Shown here: piece by piece, positions 41,815 to 51,665 of the stretch
How the letters are laid out: every line of letters starts with the position of its first letter
Position numbering within the stretch: position 1 is the first letter of the stretch
The notes under the pieces: generated by a model
What the model saw: only the letters and a program-made list of their open reading frames with translations
What the model was told of the DNA's origin: nothing
Database searches by the model: none
Translations under genes and position numbers: made by a program
Assembly (NCBI GenBank): GCA_963709775.1
Contig: CAVPXS010000005.1
Location: 1 to 64,000 of the forward strand
Origin: Salinimicrobium sp963709775
GTDB lineage: Bacteria; Bacteroidota; Bacteroidia; Flavobacteriales; Flavobacteriaceae
Length of the DNA: 64,000 nucleotides
Direction: 5' to 3'

Positions 41815-43053
41815 TGAAGAAGTTACTCATCTTTTTTTCCCTGTTTTTATTTGTCTCCACTCTTGCAGCCAAAGAGATCATCGTGTGTCAAGAATGTGAT
41901 GTATCTTCTATTAAGCAAGCAGTAGAACTTGCTGAAAGTGGTGATACCATCAGGATCAAAAAAGGACTTTACAAAGAATATGAAATTGAGATCATTGGCA
42001 AATCCCTCACAATAATTGGGGAAGATTATCCGGTGATCGATGCCGAAATGAAAGGCACGGCTTTTAAAATAAAAGCAGATGATTTTTCCATTGAAGGTCT
42101 GCACATCAAAAATATTGGAACAAGCCACACCAGTGATAACGCTGCGATCCTTGTCTCCAGGTCAAAAAACTTCAGCATTAAAAATAACCGGCTGAGCAAT
42201 ATTTTCTTCGGAATTTTGCTGGAAAGATCTGAAAATGCAATTATTCAAGGTAATATAATCAGGAGTAAAGCAAGAAGCCAGGCAAATTCCGGAAATGGCA
42301 TTCATGTATGGCATTCCAAAGAACTTATTATTGAAGACAACGATGTACAGGGAGTAAGGGATGGTATCTATCTTGGAGTTTGCCAATAATTGTGATATCA
42401 TCAACAATGTCTGTAAGGAAAACCTGAGGTACGGCCTTCATTTCATGTTTTCCGATCATAACAGGTACCTCGAGAACCTTTTTGAGAATAATGGTGCGGG
42501 AGTAGCGGTGATGTATTCAAAATTCATTGAGATGGAAAGAAATCTCTTCAGGAAGAATTGGGGCAGTGCTTCTTACGGCCTGCTTTTGAAGGAGATCAAT
42601 GATGCTACTTTAAAACATAATACTTTTGAAGATAACACCATTGCAATAAGTGCCGATAATACCAACAGAATAGATTACATCGAGAATGATTTTATAAGCA
42701 ATGGTTATGCGGTAAGAATAAGAGGGGCCTGCTATAAAAACGTTTTTAGAAGAAATAATTTTCTCGCAAATTCCTTTGATGTGGCTTACACCGGAAATAT
42801 AAATGAAAACGAATTTACGAGGAACTACTGGAGTGAGTATACAGGCTATGACCTCAATAAAGACGGAATTGGAGATGTGCCGTTCCGGCCGGTAAAACTG
42901 TTTTCCTACCTGGTTAACACCACTCCCGAAGCTATTATTCTACTAAGAAGCATGTTTATAGGGTTACTGGATTTTTCAGAAAAAGTCTCTCCTGTTTTTA
43001 CTCCGGCAGAGCTTGTTGATCCACAACCCAAAATGAAGAAGATCAAATGGTAA
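41814..43053 (+). CDS. nosD: NosD, periplasmic beta-helix maturation protein, frameshifted
   Basis: NosD works with NosFY to insert the CuZ sulfide/copper centre. It has a Sec signal (MKKLLIFFSLFLFVSTLAAK) followed by parallel beta-helix (CASH) repeats. The frame as read ends at YLGVCQ after about 191 residues. The next frame reads EFANNCDIINNVCKENLRYG and on through LHFMFSDHNRYLENLFENN to FTRNYWSEYTGYDLNKDGIG, the usual end. One extra G at 42375-42376 (CTTGGAG for CTTGAG) breaks the gene. Corrected length is about 412 residues, normal for NosD. Its last bases overlap the nosF start. Confidence 0.92.
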
Positions 43054-43754
43054 GTATTAAAGACCTACATAAAAAATATGGATCCCAGGTCGTGTTGAAC
43101 GGGCTGGACCTTGAAATAAAGGAAAAAGGGATAATTGCTGTTCTGGGTCCAAATGGATCTGGAAAAACCACGCTTATAAAAAGCATTTTAGGAATGGTGG
43201 TTCCCGAGAAAGGAGAGATCGAGCTAAACGGAAAAAGTATTCTCCATAAATGGAATTACCGGCAGGAGCTGGATTATCTCCCACAGATCGCAAACTTCCC
43301 CGGGAACCTGCGGGTGCAGGAATTGATCACTATGATCAAGGATTTGCGTAGCAAGGCTGCAAGGGATCAACAACTAATTGATTTTTTTGGCCTCCACCCC
43401 TACCTGGACAAAAAACTGAACAAATTATCGGGCGGTACCCGTCAAAAAGTGAATTTACTGCTGTGTTTTATGTTCGACAGTCCGCTAATCATTCTTGATG
43501 AACCCACATCGGGACTTGATCCTGTTTCCCTGTTACGCCTGCGTGAGTTGATAAGGACCGAAAAAGAGAGGGGTAAAACCATTCTTATCACCTCCCACAT
43601 TATGAACTTTGTTGAAGAAATGGCAGATCGGATAGTATTTCTGCTGGACGGAAAGATCTACTTCGATGGCACTGTGAGTGAATTAAAAACCTCCACAGGC
43701 CAGTTTGATTTCGAACACGCCATAGCGCACTTATTATCTGAAGAACATGTTTAA
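43047..43754 (+). CDS. nosF: NosF, ABC transporter ATPase for NosZ maturation
   Basis: This is the cytoplasmic ATPase of the NosDFY complex. The 235-residue protein has Walker A GPNGSGKTTLIKS (about 34-46), the signature LSGGTRQKVNLLL (about 129), Walker B LIILDEPTSGLD (about 147), and the switch His in LITSHIMNF. It overlaps nosD by 7 bp upstream and nosY by 8 bp downstream, which shows tight coupling in one transcript. Confidence 0.95.
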   Translation: MVSIKDLHKKYGSQVVLNGLDLEIKEKGIIAVLGPNGSGKTTLIKSILGMVVPEKGEIELNGKSILHKWNYRQELDYLPQIANFPGNLRVQELITMIKDLRSKAARDQQLIDFFGLHPYLDKKLNKLSGGTRQKVNLLLCFMFDSPLIILDEPTSGLDPVSLLRLRELIRTEKERGKTILITSHIMNFVEEMADRIVFLLDGKIYFDGTVSELKTSTGQFDFEHAIAHLLSEEHV

Positions 43755-44529
43755 GATCCTTAAATACAGCTTTTTTGACCTTGTACGCAGTAGCTGGAGT
43801 TATGTTTATTTCTTCTTCTATTTGCTCCTGGGAACTACTTTATTGTTCCTTAACAACAACCTTTCCACGGCGGTTATTACCCTTATGAACGTCATCATCA
43901 TGTTGGTTCCCCTCATTGGGACCATTTTTGGAGTGATGTATTATTATAATTCCAGGGAATTTACGGAGTTGCTGCTGGCCCAGCCGGTCAAGCGAAGTTC
44001 TATTTTTCTTGGTCAATACCTGGGAGTAGCGATCTCTCTTTCTTTAAGCCTTGTCATAGGACTTGGCCTTCCCTTTGTGGCTTACGGCCTCTTTAAATCT
44101 CCGGCCATTTGGGACTTCGTCATGCTCCTAATCACGGGACTTTTCCTCACACTTATTTTCTCTGCGCTTGCATTTAATATCGCTCTTTCTAATGAGAATA
44201 AGATCAAAGGATTTGGTTATGCTATACTGATGTGGTTGTTCTTAGCAGTGATCTATGACGGGCTCTTTCTGCTCTCTCTGGTTTACTTTCAGGAGTATCC
44301 CCTGGACAAGTTTTCACTTGTAGCAACAATGTTCAATCCAATAGATCTTTCGAGGATCCTTATCCTTCTCAAACTTGATATTTCGGCTCTCCTTAGTTAC
44401 ACCGGCGCCGTCTTTAAGGAGTTCTTTGGGACTCCCGTGGGTGCTTTTGCTTCTTTGGGAATGCTGGTCGTGTGGGTCATCCTGCCGCTCTTCAGGATCT
44501 CCAGGGTGGTAAGAAAAAAAGATTTTTAA
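43747..44529 (+). CDS. nosY: NosY, ABC transporter permease
   Basis: This is the membrane partner of NosF. It has 260 residues with six TM segments, starting FKILKYSFFDLVRSSWSYVY and including IITLMNVIIMLVPLIGTIFG-like runs near residue 45. It also has the RSSIFLGQYLGVAISLSLSL segment and a C-terminal FFGTPVGAFASLGMLVVWVI helix ending in a basic tail (RVVRKKDF). NosDFY supplies sulfur and copper-site maturation factors across the membrane. The gene begins inside the end of nosF. Confidence 0.93.
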   Translation: MFKILKYSFFDLVRSSWSYVYFFFYLLLGTTLLFLNNNLSTAVITLMNVIIMLVPLIGTIFGVMYYYNSREFTELLLAQPVKRSSIFLGQYLGVAISLSLSLVIGLGLPFVAYGLFKSPAIWDFVMLLITGLFLTLIFSALAFNIALSNENKIKGFGYAILMWLFLAVIYDGLFLLSLVYFQEYPLDKFSLVATMFNPIDLSRILILLKLDISALLSYTGAVFKEFFGTPVGAFASLGMLVVWVILPLFRISRVVRKKDF

Positions 44530-44627
44530 CCTTTACTAAACATTGTTTAACAGCAGTTTGCAGCTCCTATGAAGATGATTTGGTTAACTTAAAAATTGAA
44601 TCAAAGTTTAACCAAAAACCAATTAAA

Positions 44628-44948
44628 ATGAAGAATCAGGAATTTTTAAATAAGCTGTCGAACTGTATTAACCATTGTAACCATTGTGCAGATGCCTGTC
44701 TTGATGAGGACAACCTCAAGAAGATGGTAGATTGTATAAGAAAAGATAAGGTGTGTGCCTCTGCCTGCGCATCACTTGCAGATATTTTAACTATTAAGGA
44801 TGCCAATGTTGCAGGGCTTGTGAAGTACTGTGAGATGGTATGTACAGAATGTGCCGAAGAGTGTAAAAAACATGAAACTAAACACTGCCAGGACTGTGCA
44901 GAAGCCTGCCGCGAATGTGCAGAAGCTTGCAGAAAATATGCAGCCTAA
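44628..44948 (+). CDS. Cys-rich four-helix copper-storage-like protein (Csp/DUF326)
   Basis: The start at 44628 (MKNQEFLNKLSNCINHCNHC) matches the family; an open frame runs upstream into nosY but lacks coding character. The protein is 106 residues with about 17 Cys, mostly in CxxxC/CxxC pairs along helices: NCINHCNHCADACLDED, KVCASACASLADIL, YCEMVCTECAEECKKHE, HCQDCAEACRECAEACRKY. This is the pattern of copper storage proteins (Csp3 type) that load many Cu(I) ions inside a helix bundle. There is no signal peptide, so it is cytosolic. Its place at the end of the nos cluster suggests copper buffering for NosZ assembly. Confidence 0.86.
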   Translation: MKNQEFLNKLSNCINHCNHCADACLDEDNLKKMVDCIRKDKVCASACASLADILTIKDANVAGLVKYCEMVCTECAEECKKHETKHCQDCAEACRECAEACRKYAA

Positions 44949-44955
44949 GAAATAT

Positions 44956-44989
44956 AAAAAAACCCGGATTCACTTCCGGGTTTTTTATT
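44956..44989. terminator. Terminator at the end of the nos cluster
   Basis: AAAAAAACCCGG pairs with CCGGGTTTTTT around a short loop. It closes the plus-strand nos transcript and, being symmetric, can also serve the minus-strand malQ transcript. Confidence 0.9.
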
Positions 44990-45017
44990 TGTCTAAAATG
45001 TCATTTTTGGAAGATCT

Positions 45018-46523
45018 TTATTTCTGAATTCTTCCGTAGAGCTCGTTTTCTTCAAACAATTTTCCTGTATTTAAACCGGCTATTTCTTCGGAAGTTGTGC
45101 GCCAGCACCAGTTGCCTTTTGTACTGCCGGGAGTATTCATTATGGCCTCACTCCCCAACCCTAAAATATCCTGTAAAGGAAGTATCGCTATTGCAGCAAT
45201 AGACCCTAAGGCCATACGCCCCAGTACCTCATGAACATTTTCTTTAGTTATCTTTTGACCGGTATAGCGATCTAAATGTTCCTGCACTTTTTTATCACTG
45301 TCCATTAACCAGCCCCGCGTGGTGTTATTATCGTGGGTCCCCGTATAGACAATGCTGTTGAACTGGTGGTTATAAGGAATATAGGGATTCCTGCGGTTTG
45401 GATCCCCAAAAGCGAATTGTAAAACTTTCATTCCGGGGAAATCAAATTCATCCAGTAAATCGTAAACCGGCTGGTCCAAAATTCCAAGATCTTCGGCTAT
45501 AAAAGGCATTTCTGGAAATTCTGTTTGCACCTTTTTAAAGAAGTCAACTCCGGGAGTATTTTCCCATTTTCCGTTAATAGCAGTCTTCTCCTCTGCAGGT
45601 ACCTCCCAATAATCGGCAAATGCCCTAAAATGGTCGATCCTCACAACATCAAACAACAGGAGATTCTGCCGAAGGCGCTCCATCCACCATTGATACCCAT
45701 CTCTTTTTAGTTCTTCCCAATCATAAACAGGTGTGCCCCATAATTGGCCTGTTTTACTGAACAGATCTGGTGGTACTCCTGAAATATGGGTAGGCTCTTT
45801 TTGCTCATCCAGTTTAAATATTTCGGGATTCGCCCAACAGTCGGCACTGTCGTGGTTTACGTAAAAGGGTACATCTCCAAAGATTTTGATCCCCTGCCCG
45901 TGTGCTTCCAGTATTAAACGGGACCATTGAGAAAAGAAAAGAAACTGAATAAACTTCTCACGTTCAATTTGTTCACTCAATTCATGTCTTGCTTTTTCCA
46001 GAGCTTCCGGTTCCCTGTCCCGTAATTCTTTTGGCCAATTGGTCCAATTAGCTTTATCGTATTTGTAGCGCAACGCCAGGTAGAGACTGTAATTATCCAG
46101 CCATCCTTCATGCGTTTTTGTAAATTCAGCAAAGTCGGGATCTTTCTGTTTACTGCTTTTGAAATTTTTATAGGCAGCAGTAAAAATCTGCTGCTTGTAC
46201 ATTTCTACTGTTTCAAAAATGACCTTTTCAGACTTCATTCCTGAAGGCACAGGAAAATCCTTAAGGTCGATATACCCTTCTTCCTCCAATAATTCCGGAC
46301 TAATCAACAGAGGATTTCCGGCAAAGGCCGAATGACTGCTGTAAGGGGAATGATGGTAGATCCCATCTGTAGGATTTAAGGGAAGAATTTGCCAGTAAGT
46401 GTATCCCGATTTTTTAAGAAAGTCGAGGAACTTAAAGGCTTCCGGGCCCAGATCCCCTATTCCAAATTCTCCCGGTAAGGAGGTTATATGTAAAAGAATA
46501 CCACTGCTTCTTTCTAATTTCAT
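45018..46523 (-). CDS. malQ: 4-alpha-glucanotransferase (GH77 amylomaltase)
   Basis: This enzyme moves alpha-1,4-glucan segments between chains and releases glucose. The 501-residue protein follows the short bacterial GH77 form. It starts RSSGILLHITSLPGEFGIGD, then WQILPLNPTDGIYHHSPYSS, FGDVPFYVNHDSADCWANPE and the nucleophile motif VVRIDHFRAFADYWEVPA (Asp about 287). FIAEDLGILDQP has the acid/base Glu and GTHDNNTTRGW the third Asp. It starts 1 nt after the treY stop, so malQ is the last gene of the treZ-GH57-treY-malQ operon. It would disproportionate the linear glucans made or trimmed by its neighbours. Confidence 0.94.
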   Translation of the reverse strand: MKLERSSGILLHITSLPGEFGIGDLGPEAFKFLDFLKKSGYTYWQILPLNPTDGIYHHSPYSSHSAFAGNPLLISPELLEEEGYIDLKDFPVPSGMKSEKVIFETVEMYKQQIFTAAYKNFKSSKQKDPDFAEFTKTHEGWLDNYSLYLALRYKYDKANWTNWPKELRDREPEALEKARHELSEQIEREKFIQFLFFSQWSRLILEAHGQGIKIFGDVPFYVNHDSADCWANPEIFKLDEQKEPTHISGVPPDLFSKTGQLWGTPVYDWEELKRDGYQWWMERLRQNLLLFDVVRIDHFRAFADYWEVPAEEKTAINGKWENTPGVDFFKKVQTEFPEMPFIAEDLGILDQPVYDLLDEFDFPGMKVLQFAFGDPNRRNPYIPYNHQFNSIVYTGTHDNNTTRGWLMDSDKKVQEHLDRYTGQKITKENVHEVLGRMALGSIAAIAILPLQDILGLGSEAIMNTPGSTKGNWCWRTTSEEIAGLNTGKLFEENELYGRIQK

Positions 46524-46524
46524 A

Positions 46525-49166
46525 TTATATATCTTGTTTTAAAAGTGCGACAGGAAAATCTTTAAAAAGGTCTTTAACTGCAATTTCTTCTGAAGAAAAT
46601 TCCTCTCCCGAAAAGACATTTTTGAAGGTTCCTGTAAAGTTTTCGGGCAGAATGACTTTCAGCTCTTGCTGTAAGTTTTTTACCTGAAGATCTTCAGTAA
46701 AAAGATCCACTACCATCACGGGAACTACAACTATTGCAGCATTTTCTTCATCCCTGCGGGCAAAGGCGAGAATTTTATCTGCCATCTCCCCTTTTACTTC
46801 CAGCTGTACATATTCCCCTTTTTCAAAAGTACCGGGAATTTCCATTCGGGAATTGAGGGCGCGATGAACGCAGAACATTTTTATTTTTCCGGAGGTATAA
46901 TCCTGTTTCAAAGTCTGAATTTCCTGTTGAAGATCTTCAGGAGCCACAGCATTGAATTCTGAAAGATATTTCTTCCGGAGTTCGTAATCTACAGGTCTTC
47001 TGTTATCGGGATCCACGTAGCTCAGGTCCCAAAGTTCGGTTCCCTGGTAAACATCCGGGATTCCGGGAGCGGTGATTTTCAGCAGAGATTGAGAAAGAGA
47101 TTTTATAGCTCCGTAAGCAGAAATCTTTTTCTGAAAGCCTTCAAAAGATTCTCTAAACTTCGGAGAGTTCAGCAGAGCCTTTAGAAAATCGTAAACTTTA
47201 TTCTCGTAATCAATATTGGGGTCGGCCCATGAAGAATGCTCTTTTGCCTCCCGCAGCACCTTTTGCAGGTAGGCAGTAGACCTTTCCAAAAATTCCTCTC
47301 CGGGCTCTCCTGTGTGAGGCCAGGCACCAATGAGCATCTGGAAAATGAAATACTCCTCGTTCGCATCGGGAACGGCCGAATCATTTCTAACATCTTTAGC
47401 AATATTCCGCCAGTCTTCTACTTTTTTAAACCACTCCCCGCCTATTTCACTCAGCACGTTAATTCTCATTCGGGCATCTTCTCCACGTTTGGTATCGTGA
47501 GTAGCGGTGGCATTTATTGAAAGTGGAAAATCTTCCATCCTCAATTTCATTCGCTCATGAAATCCTGCTACAGAAAGCCCAAAATTTTCGGGAGAATCCC
47601 CTACTTCATTGTGAGAGATCAATTCATTGAAAATATAAAAAGTAGTGTCTTCCACTCCCTTGGCGGCCAAAGGACCTGTGAACTGCTGGCATCTTTGAAG
47701 AAATTGAAGCATGTTATCACGATCTTTTTGAGCTTCTCCCAGGAAGATATCTTTGACTTGCTCCAACTCCTTTTCAAGCTCGGGCTTAGTAACTTTGCGC
47801 CGTTTGAAAAGCAGAATCTATTATCTTTTTCTGTCGCTTTCTAAGCGGATATTCTTCGGGATAGATCCTGTAGACAGGGAAAGCAGCCAAAAAGGCTCCC
47901 AAAGCCTCCCGGTTATTTTCTTCATTATCCAAAAGATCTAGATTTAAAGCCATTTCCCAAAGGTTCTTATACTCGCCCCCCATTCTTTCGGTAAGGATGA
48001 ACAGCTTTTGCTCATAAACCAGATCATGATAATCTGAATTTTTAGGGTAAAGCTTTTGATAGGCTTCTAAAAACTTCTCTCTCCCCGGTAGGATCGGTAA
48101 GCAATTGATTAACTGTAGCAAGAAATCCGTATCCGCTGGTACCTTCAACCGGCCAGTGTACAGGTAGTTTTTCATCCCACTCCAGGATCTTCTCGATAGT
48201 AATATAAAAATCTGGCCCCAGCTTTTCGCGAAGCCATTCCAGGTACTCCTTAGGATCTAAGAGTCCGTCAATATGGTCTATACGCAGGCCGTGGATAAGG
48301 TTCTCTTCACATAACTGCAGAATAAACCGGTGGTAACTTTCAAACACCTTTTTGTCTTCCATGCGAAGACAAATGAGATCGTTGATCGTAAAGAACCTGC
48401 GATAATTGATATTTTCTTCGGTCTCTTTCCAGTGGGCCGGCAGGAAATACTGTTCCTCCAGGATTTCCTTCAGTTTTTCTTCGGAAGCATTTATCTCTTT
48501 TATCCTGCTGTTGACCTTATTTCTGAATTCCGGATCTTTCTGATATTCCCGCAGAAAATATTCTTTCAGTTCCTGCCATTTTTCCTCTTTGACCGATAAG
48601 TTTCTGAACTTTTCTTCCCATTTTCCCCCAAGTTGATCACCTAGAATTGAAGCATAGGAACGCGCCGCAGCTAAATATTCATGATCAAAATACTTAAAGA
48701 AAAATCCCTTTTTTGAGACCTTTAGCTGCAGCTCTTGATTCTTAATTACTTCAGCCAAAGGATTTCCCAGGAAAGGTGCCATCACCTTGCCCGATTGTTC
48801 CCAATCAATATCAAAGGATTTGTAATGATTAGATTCGGGTCCCAGCTCAAAAATATCCTGTAGCCAAACATTATTTCCGTCAAAGGCCATATGGTTGGGA
48901 ACGATATCCTGCAGCCATGACATGTTTTTCTGCTTCAGTTTTGAACTAATCTTTCTAAACATGTCAAGCCTCCCAATCTCTTTATTTAATCGAAAGGGAT
49001 CAATTATATCATAACCATGGCTACTTCCCTGTCGTGCCTGAAAAAAGGGAGCCGAATAAACGGTCGAAATTCCAAATTCTTCGAGGTAATCCAGGATCTC
49101 GTTGAGATCATCAAAAGTATATTCCGGAGAAAGTTGAACGCGATATGTTGAAACAGGATTTTTCAT
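46525..49166 (-). CDS. treY: Maltooligosyltrehalose synthase TreY, two frameshifts
   Basis: TreY turns the reducing-end maltose unit of a glucan into a trehalosyl unit. Part one (from 49166) has PVSTYRVQLSPEYTFDDLNE, LQDIVPNHMAFDGNNVW, the nucleophile motif HGLRIDHIDGLLDP and YITIEKILEWDEKLP with the acid/base. It breaks after LLTDPTG at an extra G (CCCC on plus, 48083-48086). Part two (REKFLEAYQKLYPKNSDYHD...) breaks at an extra T near IIDSA (AAAA on plus, 47807-47810). Part three has FKRRKVTKPELEKELEQVKD, GPLAAKGVEDTTFYIFN, and SINATATHDTKRGEDARMRI. Corrected length is about 879 residues, normal. It starts at the base where the GH57 gene stops, sharing one base. Confidence 0.92.
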
Positions 49167-51589
49167 TACAGGGAGAGATTAACAGATTCCTCAAGTTCCT
49201 GGAAAGCCTGCACCCACTTGGAAGCAGATTCATCTCCATCTTCACTGCGTTTAAACATATCCTGGTAATTTTTTTCTTTAATTCCAAAGGTAATATTCTG
49301 AGCTTCCCACTTTTCGGGCGACAAAGTTGTGTCTTCCAGCATTTTTAGAAAGTTATTTACCTTTTTAAGCAACTTTAAGTCTAATGGATTCTGCTCCAAC
49401 TCCAGCATTCTTTCGGTTAGCTGCCGATCCGACAGGAAATTAAGGGTTACCATATCAAGATTGGCCTGTATTGACACCGCGGACTTTATTTGGCTTTCCA
49501 GTTTCTTAAAGTTGCAATCTTTCTTCTTAAGCTCCTTAACCAGCCTGTTATTTACTGCCATTTCCACCGGCAGCTTGAGCCTGGAAGGTACGCGCATGTT
49601 GATCTCCTGGAAAGTCTTAAGCAAAGGATAAGTATTGTCATATAGCTGTTGCATGGCACCCTCGGCTCCTTTTAGGTTGTTCTCCATTACCTGTTTCATA
49701 ATGAGGTGCTGCTCATCACGGAACAAGTGCCAGAAGGAGTAATTGTGATTTCCGAAGTGGGTATCCATAAGATTAAAGATCTCGTAGATGTTCCCTTTTT
49801 CAAAGTAAAATGACATTTTATCGTGAAGTTCTTCGAGCGCTTCGGGACTTATATACTGTCTCACCCCTCCAAAAATATGATGGTCTCCCATATAAAGTAC
49901 CGCATAGGAAATATCGAGATCTTCCCAGGTAATATCACTGCGAAATTCGGTACGGGCGATCATTAATTTTTGTTTTCCGGCTTCATAATAATGGCTGGCT
50001 TTTATGGTAGCACTAAAGTTGTAAAGTGTAACTTCTTCAGGAAACTCCTCAAAAATCGAAGAGACCGCGTAGTGAGCACCAATCCTTATCATATCGAGCT
50101 CCATTGGTTTTACAAACAGCTCGTAGGCTTTATGTACTGTTCCATATTCCGGAATATTACTCGGGATCTTCTTAAGGGACTCTACAAAATCGGGTTCATA
50201 ACTGTCACCACTAATCTCTTCGGCCAGTTGCACCGCCCTTTGCGCATAAAAAATATCCTGCATGGACTCAATACCACTTACCTCGTCAAAGAACCAGCCG
50301 CAACTGGTGTACATCAACATAGTGTGGTACTGCATTTCCAGCAGCTTAAGCAACTTAACTTCATCTTCTTTAGAAAGTCCATCTCCAAAATTTTCGGTAA
50401 GGAATTTCTTTACATTGCCGGCCTCCCTGTCCAGGATGACCTGAATATATTTATTTCTAACTCCCCAGGGATCTGAAGAAAAAGGCTCCATTTTCTTTTC
50501 ATAAAGGGTAATGAGTTTTTCCCGAACCTGGTCGAAAGCCTCTCTTAGAGGTTTACGCCACTCCTGGTTCCAGTCTTCATTCCCACCTGTATTACAGCCA
50601 CAATCGCTGCGCCAGCGCTCTACGCCATGGTAACAGCTCCATGAAGTATCTTCAATGATCTGGGCCTCATATTCTGGAGGGAATTTTTCAAGGAATTCGC
50701 CATAAATAGTAAGATTTAGATCTTCATCCTCTTCCAGGGAGTGCAGGCAGTAAGAAAGTGCCATCTCTCCCAGTTTATGGTGGTGACCATAACTCTCTCC
50801 ATCTGTAGCTATGTGCACCAGTTCCATATCCTCATCTTCGTCGAATTGGCCTCTTAACCTGTCGGCAAAAGCCTCTCCGTTATTCAGCAGACCTTCAAAA
50901 GCAACGGCCTGTGAAGCGGGGCCATCATAAAAGAATAGACTTATCTCGTTACCAGAAGGTAAATTACATTTATAGGCACGGCGGGTATTTACTTTAGCAT
51001 CACTAGCGTCTTCCCAGTCTTTATCACCAATTTTTCTCACCTGTTTTGCCTGGTAGGGAGACAGTATGGTGAACTTGATCCCGTGCTTGGCAAGCATCTC
51101 CAACACATCGGTATTTACCGCTGTTTCACCAAGCCACATTCCTTCGGGCATACGGTTATAGCGGGATTTGAAATCCTCGATTCCCCAAATTACCTGGGTT
51201 TCCTGGTCGCGTTCATTGGCCAGGGGCATAATAAGGTGGTTATAAGCCTGTGCCAGTGCAGACCCGTGTCCGGAAAAAGCTTCCTGGCTCTGCTTGTCGG
51301 CCTCCAGTATCGCCTCATAAGTTTGTGGCGTTTCACTCTGCATCCATGCCAGTAAAGTGGGACCTATATTAAAGCTCATCCAGGCATAATTATTCATGAT
51401 AGCCTGGATCTTCCCCTCCTCATCAAGAATACGGGAAGCCGAATTTCTTACGTAACATTCTGCATTTATCCTGTGGTTCCAGTCGTGATAAGGGTATGCC
51501 GATTCCTGTATCTCAACCTTGTTCAACCATGGGTTTTCCCTTGGCGGTTGATAAAAATGTCCGTGCACGCATACATATTTCTTACTCAT
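49166..51589 (-). CDS. GH57 family alpha-glucan-active enzyme with DUF3536
   Basis: This 807-residue cytoplasmic protein has the GH57 start CVHGHFYQPPRENPW (about 7-21), the nucleophile region EGMWLGETAVNTDVL (Glu about 155), and the acid region VHIATDGESYGHHH (Asp about 253). YHGVERWRSDCGCNTGGNED follows. The second half (from about 290) matches DUF3536. GH57 includes amylases, 4-alpha-glucanotransferases and branching enzymes; the exact reaction of the DUF3536 group is not settled. It lies between treZ and treY in one operon, so a role in glucan-trehalose conversion is likely. The frame is intact. Confidence 0.85.
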   Translation of the reverse strand: MSKKYVCVHGHFYQPPRENPWLNKVEIQESAYPYHDWNHRINAECYVRNSASRILDEEGKIQAIMNNYAWMSFNIGPTLLAWMQSETPQTYEAILEADKQSQEAFSGHGSALAQAYNHLIMPLANERDQETQVIWGIEDFKSRYNRMPEGMWLGETAVNTDVLEMLAKHGIKFTILSPYQAKQVRKIGDKDWEDASDAKVNTRRAYKCNLPSGNEISLFFYDGPASQAVAFEGLLNNGEAFADRLRGQFDEDEDMELVHIATDGESYGHHHKLGEMALSYCLHSLEEDEDLNLTIYGEFLEKFPPEYEAQIIEDTSWSCYHGVERWRSDCGCNTGGNEDWNQEWRKPLREAFDQVREKLITLYEKKMEPFSSDPWGVRNKYIQVILDREAGNVKKFLTENFGDGLSKEDEVKLLKLLEMQYHTMLMYTSCGWFFDEVSGIESMQDIFYAQRAVQLAEEISGDSYEPDFVESLKKIPSNIPEYGTVHKAYELFVKPMELDMIRIGAHYAVSSIFEEFPEEVTLYNFSATIKASHYYEAGKQKLMIARTEFRSDITWEDLDISYAVLYMGDHHIFGGVRQYISPEALEELHDKMSFYFEKGNIYEIFNLMDTHFGNHNYSFWHLFRDEQHLIMKQVMENNLKGAEGAMQQLYDNTYPLLKTFQEINMRVPSRLKLPVEMAVNNRLVKELKKKDCNFKKLESQIKSAVSIQANLDMVTLNFLSDRQLTERMLELEQNPLDLKLLKKVNNFLKMLEDTTLSPEKWEAQNITFGIKEKNYQDMFKRSEDGDESASKWVQAFQELEESVNLSL

Positions 51590-51634
51590 AATGTTGTAAT
51601 TAGTTAATGAACTACCCCTTCTGGAATTTAGGTT

Positions 51635-51654
51635 CCAAAAAAGGCATTTTTGGG
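51635..51654. repeat. Copy of the dispersed AAAAGGCATTTTTG motif
   Basis: CCAAAAAAGGCATTTTTGGG lies in the 76-nt gap between treZ and the GH57 gene. It is a short palindromic element that could act as a weak attenuator within the operon. Confidence 0.5.
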
Positions 51655-51665
51655 AGGAAATATTT

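Noticed and set aside
35617..42389. Programmed frameshifting in ackA or nosD
   Set aside because: No slippery heptamer plus downstream structure is evident; homologues of both are single-frame, and similar breaks occur in unrelated genes of the window.
44472..44627. N-terminal extension of the Cys-rich protein into nosY
   Set aside because: The residues overlap nosY, lack the family pattern, and the ATG at 44628 matches the known start of the family.
46525..49166. Three separate genes in the treY region, including a small middle protein
   Set aside because: The three frames join exactly at short homopolymers into one normal-length TreY.
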